A DNA stretch of 64,000 nt, taken from positions 1-64,000 of the forward strand of contig NW_026570333.1 of NCBI RefSeq assembly GCF_019649055.1, in the 5' to 3' direction. Positions within the stretch are counted from its first letter, which is position 1. Every line of letters starts with the position of its first letter. Origin of the DNA: Paramacrobiotus metropolitanus. Lineage: Eukaryota > Tardigrada > Eutardigrada > Parachela > Macrobiotidae. A program made the position numbers and the translations under genes. The notes under the pieces are model-generated. The model searched no databases, was not told where the DNA came from, and worked only from the letters and a program-made list of their open reading frames with translations. Positions 33,103-41,703 of the stretch are shown here, one piece after another.

Positions 33103-34133
33103 CGTACCAGTACTTTGTTCCCTTGACGTTTTACAACGTGGTCGATGGTATACTGGTCCGGTACAGAAACTTTGGAAAGTTCGTGTTCGTAGAATGTCCC
33201 TTTGATAAGATTGTCTTGATAGTCTTTCAACCGATAAACGGGAACGTAATGCGGAATAACTTGCACAACGTAGAAAATTTCCTCCTTAAATCGATACGCG
33301 TAGCCTTTTTCCATCTTGCCTTTGTTGATAGCAATCCGCACAGCGTCCCCCACACTGTACCGCGGTTGGTACGCAATCTTTGGTGGATACAAACGGTTGT
33401 AGACCGATAAGGAATTGCTGTGCTTAACATCCACGGGGCGCATTCCATGCGACCGATGCTTTGAATGGTTGTACGAATACACCAAGTCCTGCAGCTTGTC
33501 CACATAACGTGTTGCAACACGTGCGCGGAAAAGTCGGAATATTCGCGACTTGATGGTCCGTATGACTCGTTCGGCCATGGCGCATTTAATGTCTTCGTTT
33601 TCCGAAGTAAACATGGCGATCCTTTTGCCGTTGAGGAAGTCTTTCACCGTCTTGTTCAACATTTCTGTTCCTTTATCATATTGGAGCTTTTCCGGTTCTC
33701 CCAATTCCTTGAATGCTTGCTCTAAAGCTGTTTTGGTTTCTTTACCGGTCTTTCCTCTCAAAGGAATTACGCTCAGTTTTTTGGAAAAGCAGTCAATGAC
33801 AAACAGCAAGTACTTGTATCCATCGTTTTCTTTGGCATACTTAGACAGATCAGCCAGATCAGCTTGGTATTGCTGCTGCAGTGTCGTCACGACTACTCGG
33901 TTGCGTGGGAACCGTTTGCGGTTCTCCTTCGTCACCGTGTACGCATCGATCCCTTGCAGAATCTCCAAAGCTTTCCGTTTGTTGGCTCTGGTCTTTAAAC
34001 TCCTTTGGAATCTTGCGATGCCGCCAAGGCTTCCGGGATTTCTTGGGTTTAAGTACTTTTTCATCAGCTTCTCCATTGTTGCAACATGTGGACACACAGT
34101 TGATCTTAAATATGCGGCATAATCGCAAAACAC
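33030..34133 (-). CDS. Polinton retroviral-type integrase with chromodomain
   Basis: A 367-codon frame; the likely start is the internal Met at about 34,078 (MEKLMKKYLNPRNPGSLGG), because a TATTTAAG motif lies about 30 bases before it. The RNase H-like integrase core shows the three acidic residues in order: Asp in YQADLADLSKY, Asp in KLQYDKGTEM, Glu in CAMAERVIRTIKSRI. The C-terminus is a chromodomain (YTIDHVVKRQGNKVLVRWLG, then YGPEHDSWI), which in other integrases directs insertion to marked chromatin. It catalyses Polinton insertion, consistent with the 6-bp duplication. The frame looks whole. Confidence 0.9.
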   Translation of the reverse strand: MFCDYAAYLRSTVCPHVATMEKLMKKYLNPRNPGSLGGIARFQRSLKTRANKRKALEILQGIDAYTVTKENRKRFPRNRVVVTTLQQQYQADLADLSKYAKENDGYKYLLFVIDCFSKKLSVIPLRGKTGKETKTALEQAFKELGEPEKLQYDKGTEMLNKTVKDFLNGKRIAMFTSENEDIKCAMAERVIRTIKSRIFRLFRARVATRYVDKLQDLVYSYNHSKHRSHGMRPVDVKHSNSLSVYNRLYPPKIAYQPRYSVGDAVRIAINKGKMEKGYAYRFKEEIFYVVQVIPHYVPVYRLKDYQDNLIKGTFYEHELSKVSVPDQYTIDHVVKRQGNKVLVRWLGYGPEHDSWIKASCMKGLLST

Positions 34134-34151
34134 TGGGTATCCAACTCGCCA

Positions 34152-34844
34152 TTATGGCAAAGTAATCCACGGTAAGCGTCGGCTGCCGCTTCCCACTTGT
34201 CTTTTCTTTTGGACAGGAGTTTCCACTTCCACAACCACTTTTCTTTTGGAGCCTTTGGTGGGTAGAGTAGGCGGAAATAACGGTCGACGTGGAATTTTTA
34301 CCGGTAAAAAATCTTCTTCGGCTTCCCGATCACGTTTGCGCCCTTTGGTTGGTAAGATCTCCGGAAATAATGGAACACGTGGTTGCTTTGAAGAACTCCT
34401 AGTATCGTGGAAATCCTCTTTACCCTCCCGTTCGCGTTTGCGCCCTTTGGTCGGTAAGGTATCAGGGAATAACGGAACACGTGGTTGTTTTGAAGATCTT
34501 TCAGTATCGTAATCGGTCCGTTTCCTTTTGGAACCAGTTGGAAGAGGTTTCGAAGATTCAAAGGTCAACGCTGATGGCTGAATGGTGGGAACGTTCGGTA
34601 TTTCCAGTAAATTTTCGTCGGGCAAGGCTTTCTGTTTCAAAGCCAGGAAGCGTTCCAGTATGCTTGATAACTGGCTGGCTTTTTCATACTCATTTATATC
34701 GGTACGATGCAAGGTTTTGGCTAATAAGGCATCCAATGACAACACCGCTCTTGCTTCGGGAGGTTCCTTATTTATCTGTATCTGCTCATGTAGTCGCGCT
34801 TCCATGTCACGGCGCGGTACAATGTAGTATTCATCCATTTCCAA
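34152..34844 (-). CDS. Polinton protein with three Pro-Thr-Lys-Gly tail repeats
   Basis: A 230-codon frame of unknown family. The N-terminal 100 residues are charged and helical. The C-terminal half has three or four copies of a basic module, SSKQPRVPLFP then LPTKGRKRERE, about 36 residues apart. The repeat is visible in the DNA as a period of about 108 bp between roughly 34,250 and 34,540. The basic repeats suggest nucleic acid binding or nuclear targeting, perhaps a virion core protein. Neighbouring genes are all structural or packaging genes. Confidence 0.55.
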   Translation of the reverse strand: MEMDEYYIVPRRDMEARLHEQIQINKEPPEARAVLSLDALLAKTLHRTDINEYEKASQLSSILERFLALKQKALPDENLLEIPNVPTIQPSALTFESSKPLPTGSKRKRTDYDTERSSKQPRVPLFPDTLPTKGRKREREGKEDFHDTRSSSKQPRVPLFPEILPTKGRKRDREAEEDFLPVKIPRRPLFPPTLPTKGSKRKVVVEVETPVQKKRQVGSGSRRLPWITLP

Positions 34845-35157
34845 TCAGTGACGTCAACACTCCGGCTATAACGGGTAATATGGCTCCAATGAATCCTCCT
34901 TGCTGTAGAATTTTCCGCTTTTCCTTGTTTGGGTACCGCCGGAGAGCAATCAACTTTAATGCTTTCCGATGGCGTTTGCACTTGTCCAGTTCGGTGGGGC
35001 TGAGGGCCACAGTGTTCTTGACAATATTAACCGCAATTTCTTCCAAGGCTTTCATCTGCGATTTGTTCATATAACCCAATAGAACTTTACGCTGTTTGGG
35101 TTTCAGATTTTGCAGAGTAATCAGGAAAGGGGCTAAGGCTTTAACACGTTCCGACAT
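34831..35157 (-). CDS. Small basic Polinton virion-like protein with hydrophobic tail
   Basis: A 108-codon frame that starts with a helix (MSERVKALAPFLITLQNL), then a Lys and Arg-rich middle with KLIALRRYPNKEKRKIL, and ends QQGGFIGAILPVIAGVLTSL. The pattern of a basic domain with a KR..L..GGF hydrophobic end is common in Polintons and adintoviruses, where it is compared to adenovirus pVI or pX-like virion proteins. A TATTTAAGG lies about 60 bases upstream on the minus strand (35,224-35,217). Function is inferred only by resemblance. Confidence 0.6.
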   Translation of the reverse strand: MSERVKALAPFLITLQNLKPKQRKVLLGYMNKSQMKALEEIAVNIVKNTVALSPTELDKCKRHRKALKLIALRRYPNKEKRKILQQGGFIGAILPVIAGVLTSLIGNG

Positions 35158-35911
35158 TTTGGCAACGATTGGTGTAAATTCTCATCTGGTCATATGGCAA
35201 CCCATGAGAGCGGATCCTTAAATAATCCGGACATGCGGGTCGCATATCAATGATCAGAGGCTGGTAAGGTTGAGCAGTCACTTTTTTGTACGCTTCCACT
35301 AAATGTCTCAATCCTGTTTGACGGGCTAGTAAGTTGATTTGTTGGACATCCCTCACGCTCTTAAATAGTATCAAGTACTGGGAATTGAGGGTAATGTCTC
35401 GCATCGATTTTCCTTGCTTATATAAATTTTGCAGCAGAACAACGACTGAAACGTTGTTGTGATGTATTCCACGCGTGAACAAATTGGAGCAACGGTCGTC
35501 TTTACATAAATCAGAAGCCAGGTCGTCAATGATTATCAACGTTTGCTCGCCGGAGACGGTATCGTCTAGCAGCGAAAACAAATTATCCAAGCCTTTGACA
35601 AACTCTACGTTCTTCAAATTATGAAAAGCACTCTGCCATTCTCCGTAGCAGTAAATTATTTTAGATGGCGGCTTATCAATCAGTATGTCACTATTGTTGA
35701 TCAAAGAAAACACAAAATTGGTTTTTCCAGACATTGTCGGTCCACAAATGCACATTCCAAAGGGTGCGCAAAAGCGCGGAAATGAAGACAACGTTCCATA
35801 CATTTTGTCACTTTTGCTAGTTGGATTTATTTTGCGCCTTAAATGTTCCTGTTTGCAGTTATTTAAGGCGATGACCTGCAAACAGCAAGTATTTAAGCAT
35901 GAACGTTTCAA
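35141..35911 (-). CDS. Polinton genome-packaging ATPase (FtsK/HerA, A32-like)
   Basis: A frame of up to 256 codons; the Met at about 35,803 (MYGTLSSFPRFCAPFGMCIC) is a likely start, since an ATTTAAGG box lies about 30 bases before it. Walker A is GPTMSGKTN, Walker B is LIIIDDLASDL, and a later polar stretch (VVLLQNLYKQG) fits the sensor region. This is the DNA-packaging ATPase that pumps the genome into the capsid in Polintons and related viruses. It overlaps the 3' neighbour slightly. The frame looks whole. Confidence 0.88.
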   Translation of the reverse strand: MKRSCLNTCCLQVIALNNCKQEHLRRKINPTSKSDKMYGTLSSFPRFCAPFGMCICGPTMSGKTNFVFSLINNSDILIDKPPSKIIYCYGEWQSAFHNLKNVEFVKGLDNLFSLLDDTVSGEQTLIIIDDLASDLCKDDRCSNLFTRGIHHNNVSVVVLLQNLYKQGKSMRDITLNSQYLILFKSVRDVQQINLLARQTGLRHLVEAYKKVTAQPYQPLIIDMRPACPDYLRIRSHGLPYDQMRIYTNRCQNVGTC

Positions 35912-35922
35912 ATTGTCGCGCT

Positions 35923-36120
35923 ATGGCCGACCCAAGGCGTTTGTTTCCGAATGCGACCCCTATGGGTCGCAGATGTGAAACAATTCTATTAACGCTTCTT
36001 TACGTCATCTTCTTTATTGTTTTTGCCTTATTCATCGTGACGGAAGCGGTGGGGAAAATGCTACAAACCAACTACTGGAACAGCACTTTAAAGAACATCA
36101 CTCACCCAAGTGGCAGCTAG
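35923..36120 (+). CDS. Small single-span membrane protein of the Polinton
   Basis: A 65-codon plus-strand frame (MADPRRLFPNATPMGRRCET) followed by a strong membrane segment (ILLTLLYVIFFIVFALFIV) and a short polar C-terminus with two NxS/T sites. A TATTTAAG at 35,890-35,897 lies about 26 bases before the ATG, as for other genes of the element. It is divergent from the ATPase gene. No family is recognised; small membrane proteins occur in many virus-like elements. Confidence 0.5.
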   Translation: MADPRRLFPNATPMGRRCETILLTLLYVIFFIVFALFIVTEAVGKMLQTNYWNSTLKNITHPSGS

Positions 36121-36245
36121 GTAAAAACGGCCAGTCGGTTATTCTTTTGCAAAAATCTTTTATCGCTGGTCGTGCTTTCAGTTGCCAGTTGTGATTGAAA
36201 GCATCGCAACCGAAGAAAGCCAAAGCACCGAACGCGGAACAAATT

Positions 36246-36861
36246 TTACATGGCCACCGGAAAGATCCGAACGTCCTGACGATCTACAGTTGGATTCCCC
36301 ATCGGTTCCAGAAATGCCCTGCGATTGGTTCCAGTTAGGTTAATTCCATTGTACATCAGCATCGTCGAGCTACGTCGAGGATAAGGCTGATGATTCAACA
36401 AAAACAAGCACTCGAAGTCGTAGCAATCGGTCCTGGACTGTTCATGATATATCGGCATCGTCGAGCCAAAGCCGTCACCAACTCGTTGACCTGACGATCT
36501 ACAGTTGGATTCCCCATCGGTTCCAGAAATGCCACGCGATTTGCTCCAGTTAGGTTAATTCCATTGTACATCGGCATCGTCGAGCTACGTCGAGGATAAG
36601 GATGATGATTCAACAAAAACAAGCACTCGAAGTCGTAGCAATCGGTCCTGGACTGTTCATAATACATGGGCATCGTCGAGCCGAAGCCGTCACCAACTCG
36701 TTGACCTGACGATCTACAGTAGGATTCCACATCGGTTCCAAAAGCACCATGCGATTGGAAATCAAGCGCGCTATTTGCAACGCTCCTGTGAATTCCAGTT
36801 TAATAAGCCCATGGTGTCGGATGATGCCGGTCAGCAGTTCCTCCATAAAGAATTTGCACAT
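36246..36861 (-). CDS. Polinton right-end gene region with long tandem repeats
   Basis: The minus strand from 36,861 encodes MCKFFMEELLTGIIRHHG, then sequence containing FLEPMGNPTVDRQVNELVTA. A unit of about 225 bp encoding NLTGANR, FLEPMGNPTVDRQVNELVTA and CYDFECLFLLNH is repeated, with two full copies (about 36,275-36,715) and a partial third. A TATTTAAGG lies about 70 bases upstream (36,939-36,932). It matches no family known to me. The copies are very similar, implying recent duplication. Confidence 0.45.
36275..36765. repeat. Tandem repeat of about 225-bp unit
   Basis: Two complete copies and part of a third, recognisable by GACGATCTACAGTTGGATTC at each unit start and by GCATCGTCGAGC strings occurring twice per unit. 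The internal half-unit similarity suggests a still smaller ancestral period. Confidence 0.75.
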
Positions 36862-37167
36862 TAATGTGTGGCGATGCCGTTACGATTCAATAAAGTGTGG
36901 TGGCCGCCGCCATTCAGAAGATACATTGTCCCTTAAATACCTGCGGAACTGCTATCATGCCTTTAAAAATGCTCGTGCGCCACCATATGGCGTATTTTTT
37001 TTGAAATAAAAATACCTGTCATGCAATTCCAAACTCGTATTTATTATGAAGCTACCGGATTTTTGTTTCGTAAATCAATCAGTATTCCAACAAGATTTAC
37101 GCAAAATTACTGTTAGCGTTAGGCTTAGTAAACAACCAAGTCATGAACTGCAAAACTCTGTCAAACA

Positions 37168-37680
37168 ATGTTAAGAATCGAATATACCTAGTAACATTCT
37201 TTCGTTACCGCGGTAATTATTGATCGTTATACGGTAATTATTGAAAGTGATGCAGTATTTGTTTACCCTTATATAACTTTTCCATCTACGTTCCGTACGG
37301 AATACAATTTTAGTACAAGGTGTGTCAGGAACCCACTAGAAACTGATGACAAAAAAAAAACCTGAATGACAAAAACCTGAATAATAATATTCAAAAAACA
37401 ATCTCGTAGGCGGCAGTAGGTCAACTAAGGTTTCCCATACCTTAGTGTAGAACAACTAAGGTTTCCGCCTGTGTATAAACTAAGTTTTGAAACCTTAGTA
37501 AAAACAAATGTTCTTACATGCACCGTCGTGGCGGAGCGACGATTTATCACACTCCCGCCGACACGCTCTAGTAAATTATAACCTAGGTCCCGATATTTTA
37601 GACCCGTAAATATTGCCCTAGGTCCAAAAATTTAGACCCCCGGATAAAAAAAACGCGTCAGGTTACATCGGGATACTACT
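37168..37680 (-). repeat. Polinton right terminal inverted repeat
   Basis: About 513 bp, the reverse complement of the left repeat with scattered differences and small length changes. It ends ggttacatcgggatactact and is followed by the gagttt duplication. Confidence 0.92.
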
Positions 37681-37686
37681 GAGTTT

Positions 37687-37985
37687 TTATTGTTTCTTAG
37701 GCTTCCTTAGGTTTTTTAGGTTATTCTTAGGTTTCTTAGGTTTCCTTAGGGTTTACCTAAAGAAACCTAAGATAAGAAATCTAAGATAACACAACTTATC
37801 TCAGTCACCTAAGAGTAACCTAAGAACTAAAAGTAACCTAAGAAGCAGCTTTATTGGAGGTCAGTTTTAGTGTTCAAGATGTTGCGGTCAGCCTTTGGGT
37901 AGCCAGAATGTGACTTTGAGCAGTCAGACTCAGACTTTGAGCAGTCACAGTCAGAGTATGAGTGGTCAGAGTCAGATCTCGAGCG
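37687..37985. repeat. Right arm of the older palindromic repeat
   Basis: CTTAGG-rich DNA turns over at about 37,745 into CCTAAG-rich DNA (a symmetry centre near ccttagggtttacctaaag) and then into AGTCAGACTCAGA-type units that mirror the left side of the Polinton. It belongs to the sequence that received the Polinton. Confidence 0.6.
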
Positions 37986-38271
37986 CGGGCACTTTTGGGC
38001 CCTATATCGCCGTCGGCATGCAACTGTACTTGCGATTGGGGTACAATCCAGTTGTGTTTGGAGTGCGGCTGCTGCAGCTGAGAATCTGTGGGAGTGATAC
38101 CAGTGGTGCCAGGGCGGGTTTACGTATGGCCTTGACCCCAGCTAGAAATACTGACTCACCAATTGGCCCGCGGGATGTCAGCATATAACGAAGACGTATG
38201 TCATGTAAAGCCAATTACATCTCAGAAAATCAATTTTTTAAAAAATTTTTCTCGCAGCCGAATGGCTGACC

Positions 38272-38966
38272 AGGGAACATTTTCCGCCTCCAAATTCAAA
38301 AATATCTCCTGTTTTGTAAAAAGGTAGTGTACTACTGTAGTATGCTTTAAAAATGTTTTTAGCTGCCATCGTCAAGGGGGCGTGGCCAGACAACAATTAA
38401 AAGTTTGCATGCTGTCACATACTGTGTAATGCAGTGCAGTACAAGTTATTCGTAATTGTTACGTAAACTTTTTTCTGTAGCACCGTGGACTTTTGCAGCT
38501 TTCCGCTGTCGTGAAATGATGTAAAAGAAGCCTATGTGCGTCGGCTCGTGCCATTGCTGCCTGTGTGCACATTTTAAAAAATTTGTTATGAAGTACAGCA
38601 CATAACTGTTTATTAACAGAAAAAAGTTTTTTGCAAAACTTATTGTTTACTACAATTTCGATAAAAATTTTCCGAAAATGTTTACTCAGGCAGCAACGGC
38701 CGGAGCCGACGCACTTGGGCTTCTTTACATCATTTCACGACAGCGGACAGCTGCAAAAGTCCACGGTGCTGCAGGAAAAAGTTAACATAACAATTACGAA
38801 TAACTTGTACTGCACTGCATTATATGTGATAGCATGCAAACTTTTAATTGTTGTCACGCCCCCTTGACGATGGCAGCTAAAAACATTTTTTAAAGCATAC
38901 TACAGTAGTACACTACCATTTTACAAAACATGAGATATTTTTGAATTTGGAGGCGGAAAATGTCCC
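38272..38966. repeat. Foldback element with arms of about 290 bp
   Basis: A long, near-perfect inverted repeat. The left arm starts gggaacattttccgcctcc and the right arm ends ggaggcggaaaatgtccc. Shared stretches include AGCTGCCATCGTCAAGGGGG, CATCATTTCACGACAGCGG and GTAGTACACTACC. The unpaired centre is about 100 bp. There is no coding capacity. It is probably a non-autonomous foldback DNA transposon; no convincing target duplication was found. Confidence 0.85.
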
Positions 38967-41080
38967 GTGGTGAGAGCATGATGGTACATAATTCGTTGCT
39001 ATAAATGCAATGTCATTGACGTAATCGCTTTATAATATTATCATGACGCTTCGAGGCTTTCCGCCGTCAAAGATATGCTAATGCAGCATCGGATGATATA
39101 ATCTTTACGACGACACTGCACCCGTCCGATTGGTTTTGGCGATGCACTGGCTAATCAAGCCTAAAGGTGCATTAGTTTAACCAGCAGTTTGCAGTTTTCG
39201 CATAAGTTTGTCGGAGGCCAAAATCACACCTAGACTCCCGATATTTGCTGCTTTTCTTTTCCAGATTTAAGCCCAAATCTTAACCGCTATTAAAATGCCA
39301 AGCGAATTAACAGATTGATACGGCTAGCACGGATACGATGTGACCTTATATCCGATGGAGGATAAAGCCGATGGCTATCCTGTTGGACTACCCGCTGTGG
39401 TGCGGAAATATATAACTGGCATCAACCGTGAACTGCGGAAGTCCACAATATCACAGTATGATATAGACGGTGCACTATAACTTCCAAAACGCAAGTATTT
39501 ACTAGTTGCAGGCTGAACAATATCAGGAACGCTAACGCTGAATGAGCATTCTGTAAAATTATTAATAGTTAATACTGACACGTTTCTGTAGTCAGCAATA
39601 AACTGCCACCAGCCGTTCAAGCCACTCCATCCAGCCTAAATTTCTGGCTCGTAATGTTGTCACTTGTCGGCTTCCGCCCCAAGTTATGCTCAGTCGGCTG
39701 AACAGTAGCCGCCTAACCCATGACCAGCCGCTGTCATCTCGAAATCAAACGTTCTTCCAGCAATTTAAACTTCATACAAAACCGTAAAATCTTGTTGCGC
39801 AAGTGTTCTGGAGGCTTCAAATTAAGTTGAACAGCTGTTCCATGTTCTGATGGTTTTAATGCTGTTTACTTTGTGTTATAATGTTTTTTGTAAGTGATGT
39901 GTAAATTACTGTCTAATAACTAAGCCAATAAAATTCATCCCCATTAAAAAAAAAGTTAAACCGCAGAGTATGGTATACAGATAGTGCTGCCTCTTCGGTA
40001 TAGCGCGTGGAGTGGTGCACTGTGCCCAGTGCCCAGCAGGGGCAAGGCAACGGCCGCATCATGCAGTGGTCTTACTCTATCGACGGGCGGCTACAATACT
40101 TGCCTAAAAGAGCAGTGACCGAAATTCACAACGGCTATTGTGATCACGCGCGAACGTTTGCACCATTTGTCGTGAGTTGGGCACTATGGATTTCTAAATT
40201 GTAGCCATTGTATGTGCATGTACACAAACTAGCCAGTTAACATGTAGTTAACTGGCTAGTTTTTTCGTTAAATTTTTCTGGTAAACACTTGATGTTGTCA
40301 CCACGTACCACACATTACGACGCCGGCAATGAGCCTTTGTTATAGTATTATTACTAATCGACTGGACAGATTGTTATTTTATAACTCATTATCGTTAACC
40401 GTCAACATAACTTCATTGACCTACTGGCAGCTGCATCTGCATGCGACATAATATTTTAAACTCTGCTTATCCTGCGTAGCGTTAATATTTTCCTGGTTGT
40501 CATCCCTCTCGGAAACTAACCAACATGGCAGCCCTTGTTAATCGGAATTGTGCATTTAAGCTACACTAAGTAACCGAAATTCCGCAAGCTGGCCGTGCGA
40601 CACAAATTATCGCACGCTGTTGATAGTGATATTTGGCATGTCACAGAATACAACTTAATGAAGCGTTTTCGTAAACTCTTATTGAATAGGCTTTAAGAAG
40701 CCCTATGCTTCTACCCATGTATGAAACTTGTATTGAAATAACTTCGGTGATCAGGCAGCTTATTTCCGCTGTTGGCTAAAGATGTGTTTCAGCGGTTCGC
40801 ACAAAGCTCGTTTACTGTTACAATTAAAGCTCATCACAATAATAATTTGCATATAATAAGTCGATATGCGAATAATTCAAGAGAAAAAAGTGAAGTACAT
40901 ATATTGTATGGTAATGTATGTTAATGCGCAGTATCCATTCTCGCCATCCCGCTAACCATATGTATATTTTAACGAAAGTCAGGTCTGGTGTTGTGAGATA
41001 TGCATAATATTACGAAATAGTTTCGCTTGAGGAAATCTTAATTGTGTATGACACAGAGAGTAATGGGTATGCAGATAATG
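38967..41080. other. Gene-poor region
   Basis: No gene is firmly supported. A plus-strand open stretch at about 39,330-39,480 reads HGYDVTLYPMEDKADGYPVG, then LPAVVRKYITGINRELRKS and ends in TAA. Its codon quality looks real, and it could be the last exon of an unrecognised or decayed gene. A palindrome lies at 40,227-40,261. The rest is AT-rich unique sequence. Confidence 0.35.
40227..40261. repeat. 35-bp perfect palindrome
   Basis: aactagccagttaac, a 5-bp loop atgta, then gttaactggctagtt, followed by a T run. It is a perfect 15-bp stem. It is isolated, with no gene near enough to assign a role. Confidence 0.7.
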
Positions 41081-41182
41081 TGCATATCCATTGCAGCTCT
41101 GCAATAGTTCAGACTGTTCGGTTTGAAGTCACTATGGTCACTCTGCAGTCTGAACTATTACTGTAGAGCGGCAATGGCATAT
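41080..41182. repeat. Hairpin MITE-like repeat
   Basis: Arms atatccattgcagctctgca with atagttcagact, and their near complement, enclose about 35 bp. Mismatches are scattered, so it is moderately old. Confidence 0.6.
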
Positions 41183-41273
41183 CATTAGAAATACTATCCT
41201 ATGGGCCGTAGTGTATCATGTATGTACATGTGTCAGCAATGCCATATTGAAACCGTATAGACAGTCCTGCTTT

Positions 41274-41434
41274 GTACAAGCTTGTCCGGTAATTTCTGTC
41301 GTAAAGGTACAGATAGCACATATTTAGCGCGGAATTTGCGCTATAGGATTGCCACTACACTACGTTTGGCGTAGCACGCAAATTTGTGTATCTCGCTGTT
41401 TTGAACCGGCAGAAATTACCGGACAAGCTTGTAC
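41274..41434. repeat. MITE-like element with 25-bp inverted ends
   Basis: The terminal sequence gtacaagcttgtccggtaat followed by ttctg occurs at the left, and its exact complement at the right. The 110-bp interior has no coding sense. Confidence 0.7.
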
Positions 41435-41703
41435 ACCACAGTATTATCACACAATATACACATTAGACAGTAAGAAACGTATTCTTAAATTTTAAAATAC
41501 AGTAACTTGTTGAGAAAGCAATATTTCAAACCTTCAGCTAACTGCACAATTCTGTGTGAGCCTGTGTCTAATACAATAATGGTGTTTATGTAGCAGAATG
41601 TGAAGAAAAATAGCGGATATTAATAAAAGAAATTCGGTCCAATGTATTGTAATACGTCTGAACTTTACTTATATAATGACATTCCATTTTGTATTTTTTT
41701 TAT

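Larger units (their letters stand above)
22850..37680. mobile_element. Polinton/Maverick element, about 14.8 kb, looks largely whole
   Basis: Both ends are defined. The element begins AGTAGTATCCCGATGTAACC, ends with its complement and is flanked by the 6-bp duplication gagttt (22844-22849 and 37681-37686), exactly the AG...CT plus 6-bp pattern of Polintons. Inverted repeats of about 510 bp occupy both ends. Inside are polymerase B, chromodomain integrase, adenain-like protease, packaging ATPase and major and minor capsid genes, plus TBP-like and PC4-like genes. Most genes of the right half are on the minus strand and polymerase B is on the plus strand. Most frames are long and keep recognisable motifs. 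Perhaps two to four interruptions remain after allowing for introns, so it is a fairly young fossil. Confidence 0.93.

Noticed and set aside
37690-37860. TTAGG-like telomeric repeat
   Set aside because: CTTAGG strings are irregular, change orientation and lie inside a palindrome; not a true telomere array.
40227-40261. Intrinsic transcription terminator
   Set aside because: The stem followed by a T run looks bacterial, but the region is animal nuclear DNA with no gene ending there.
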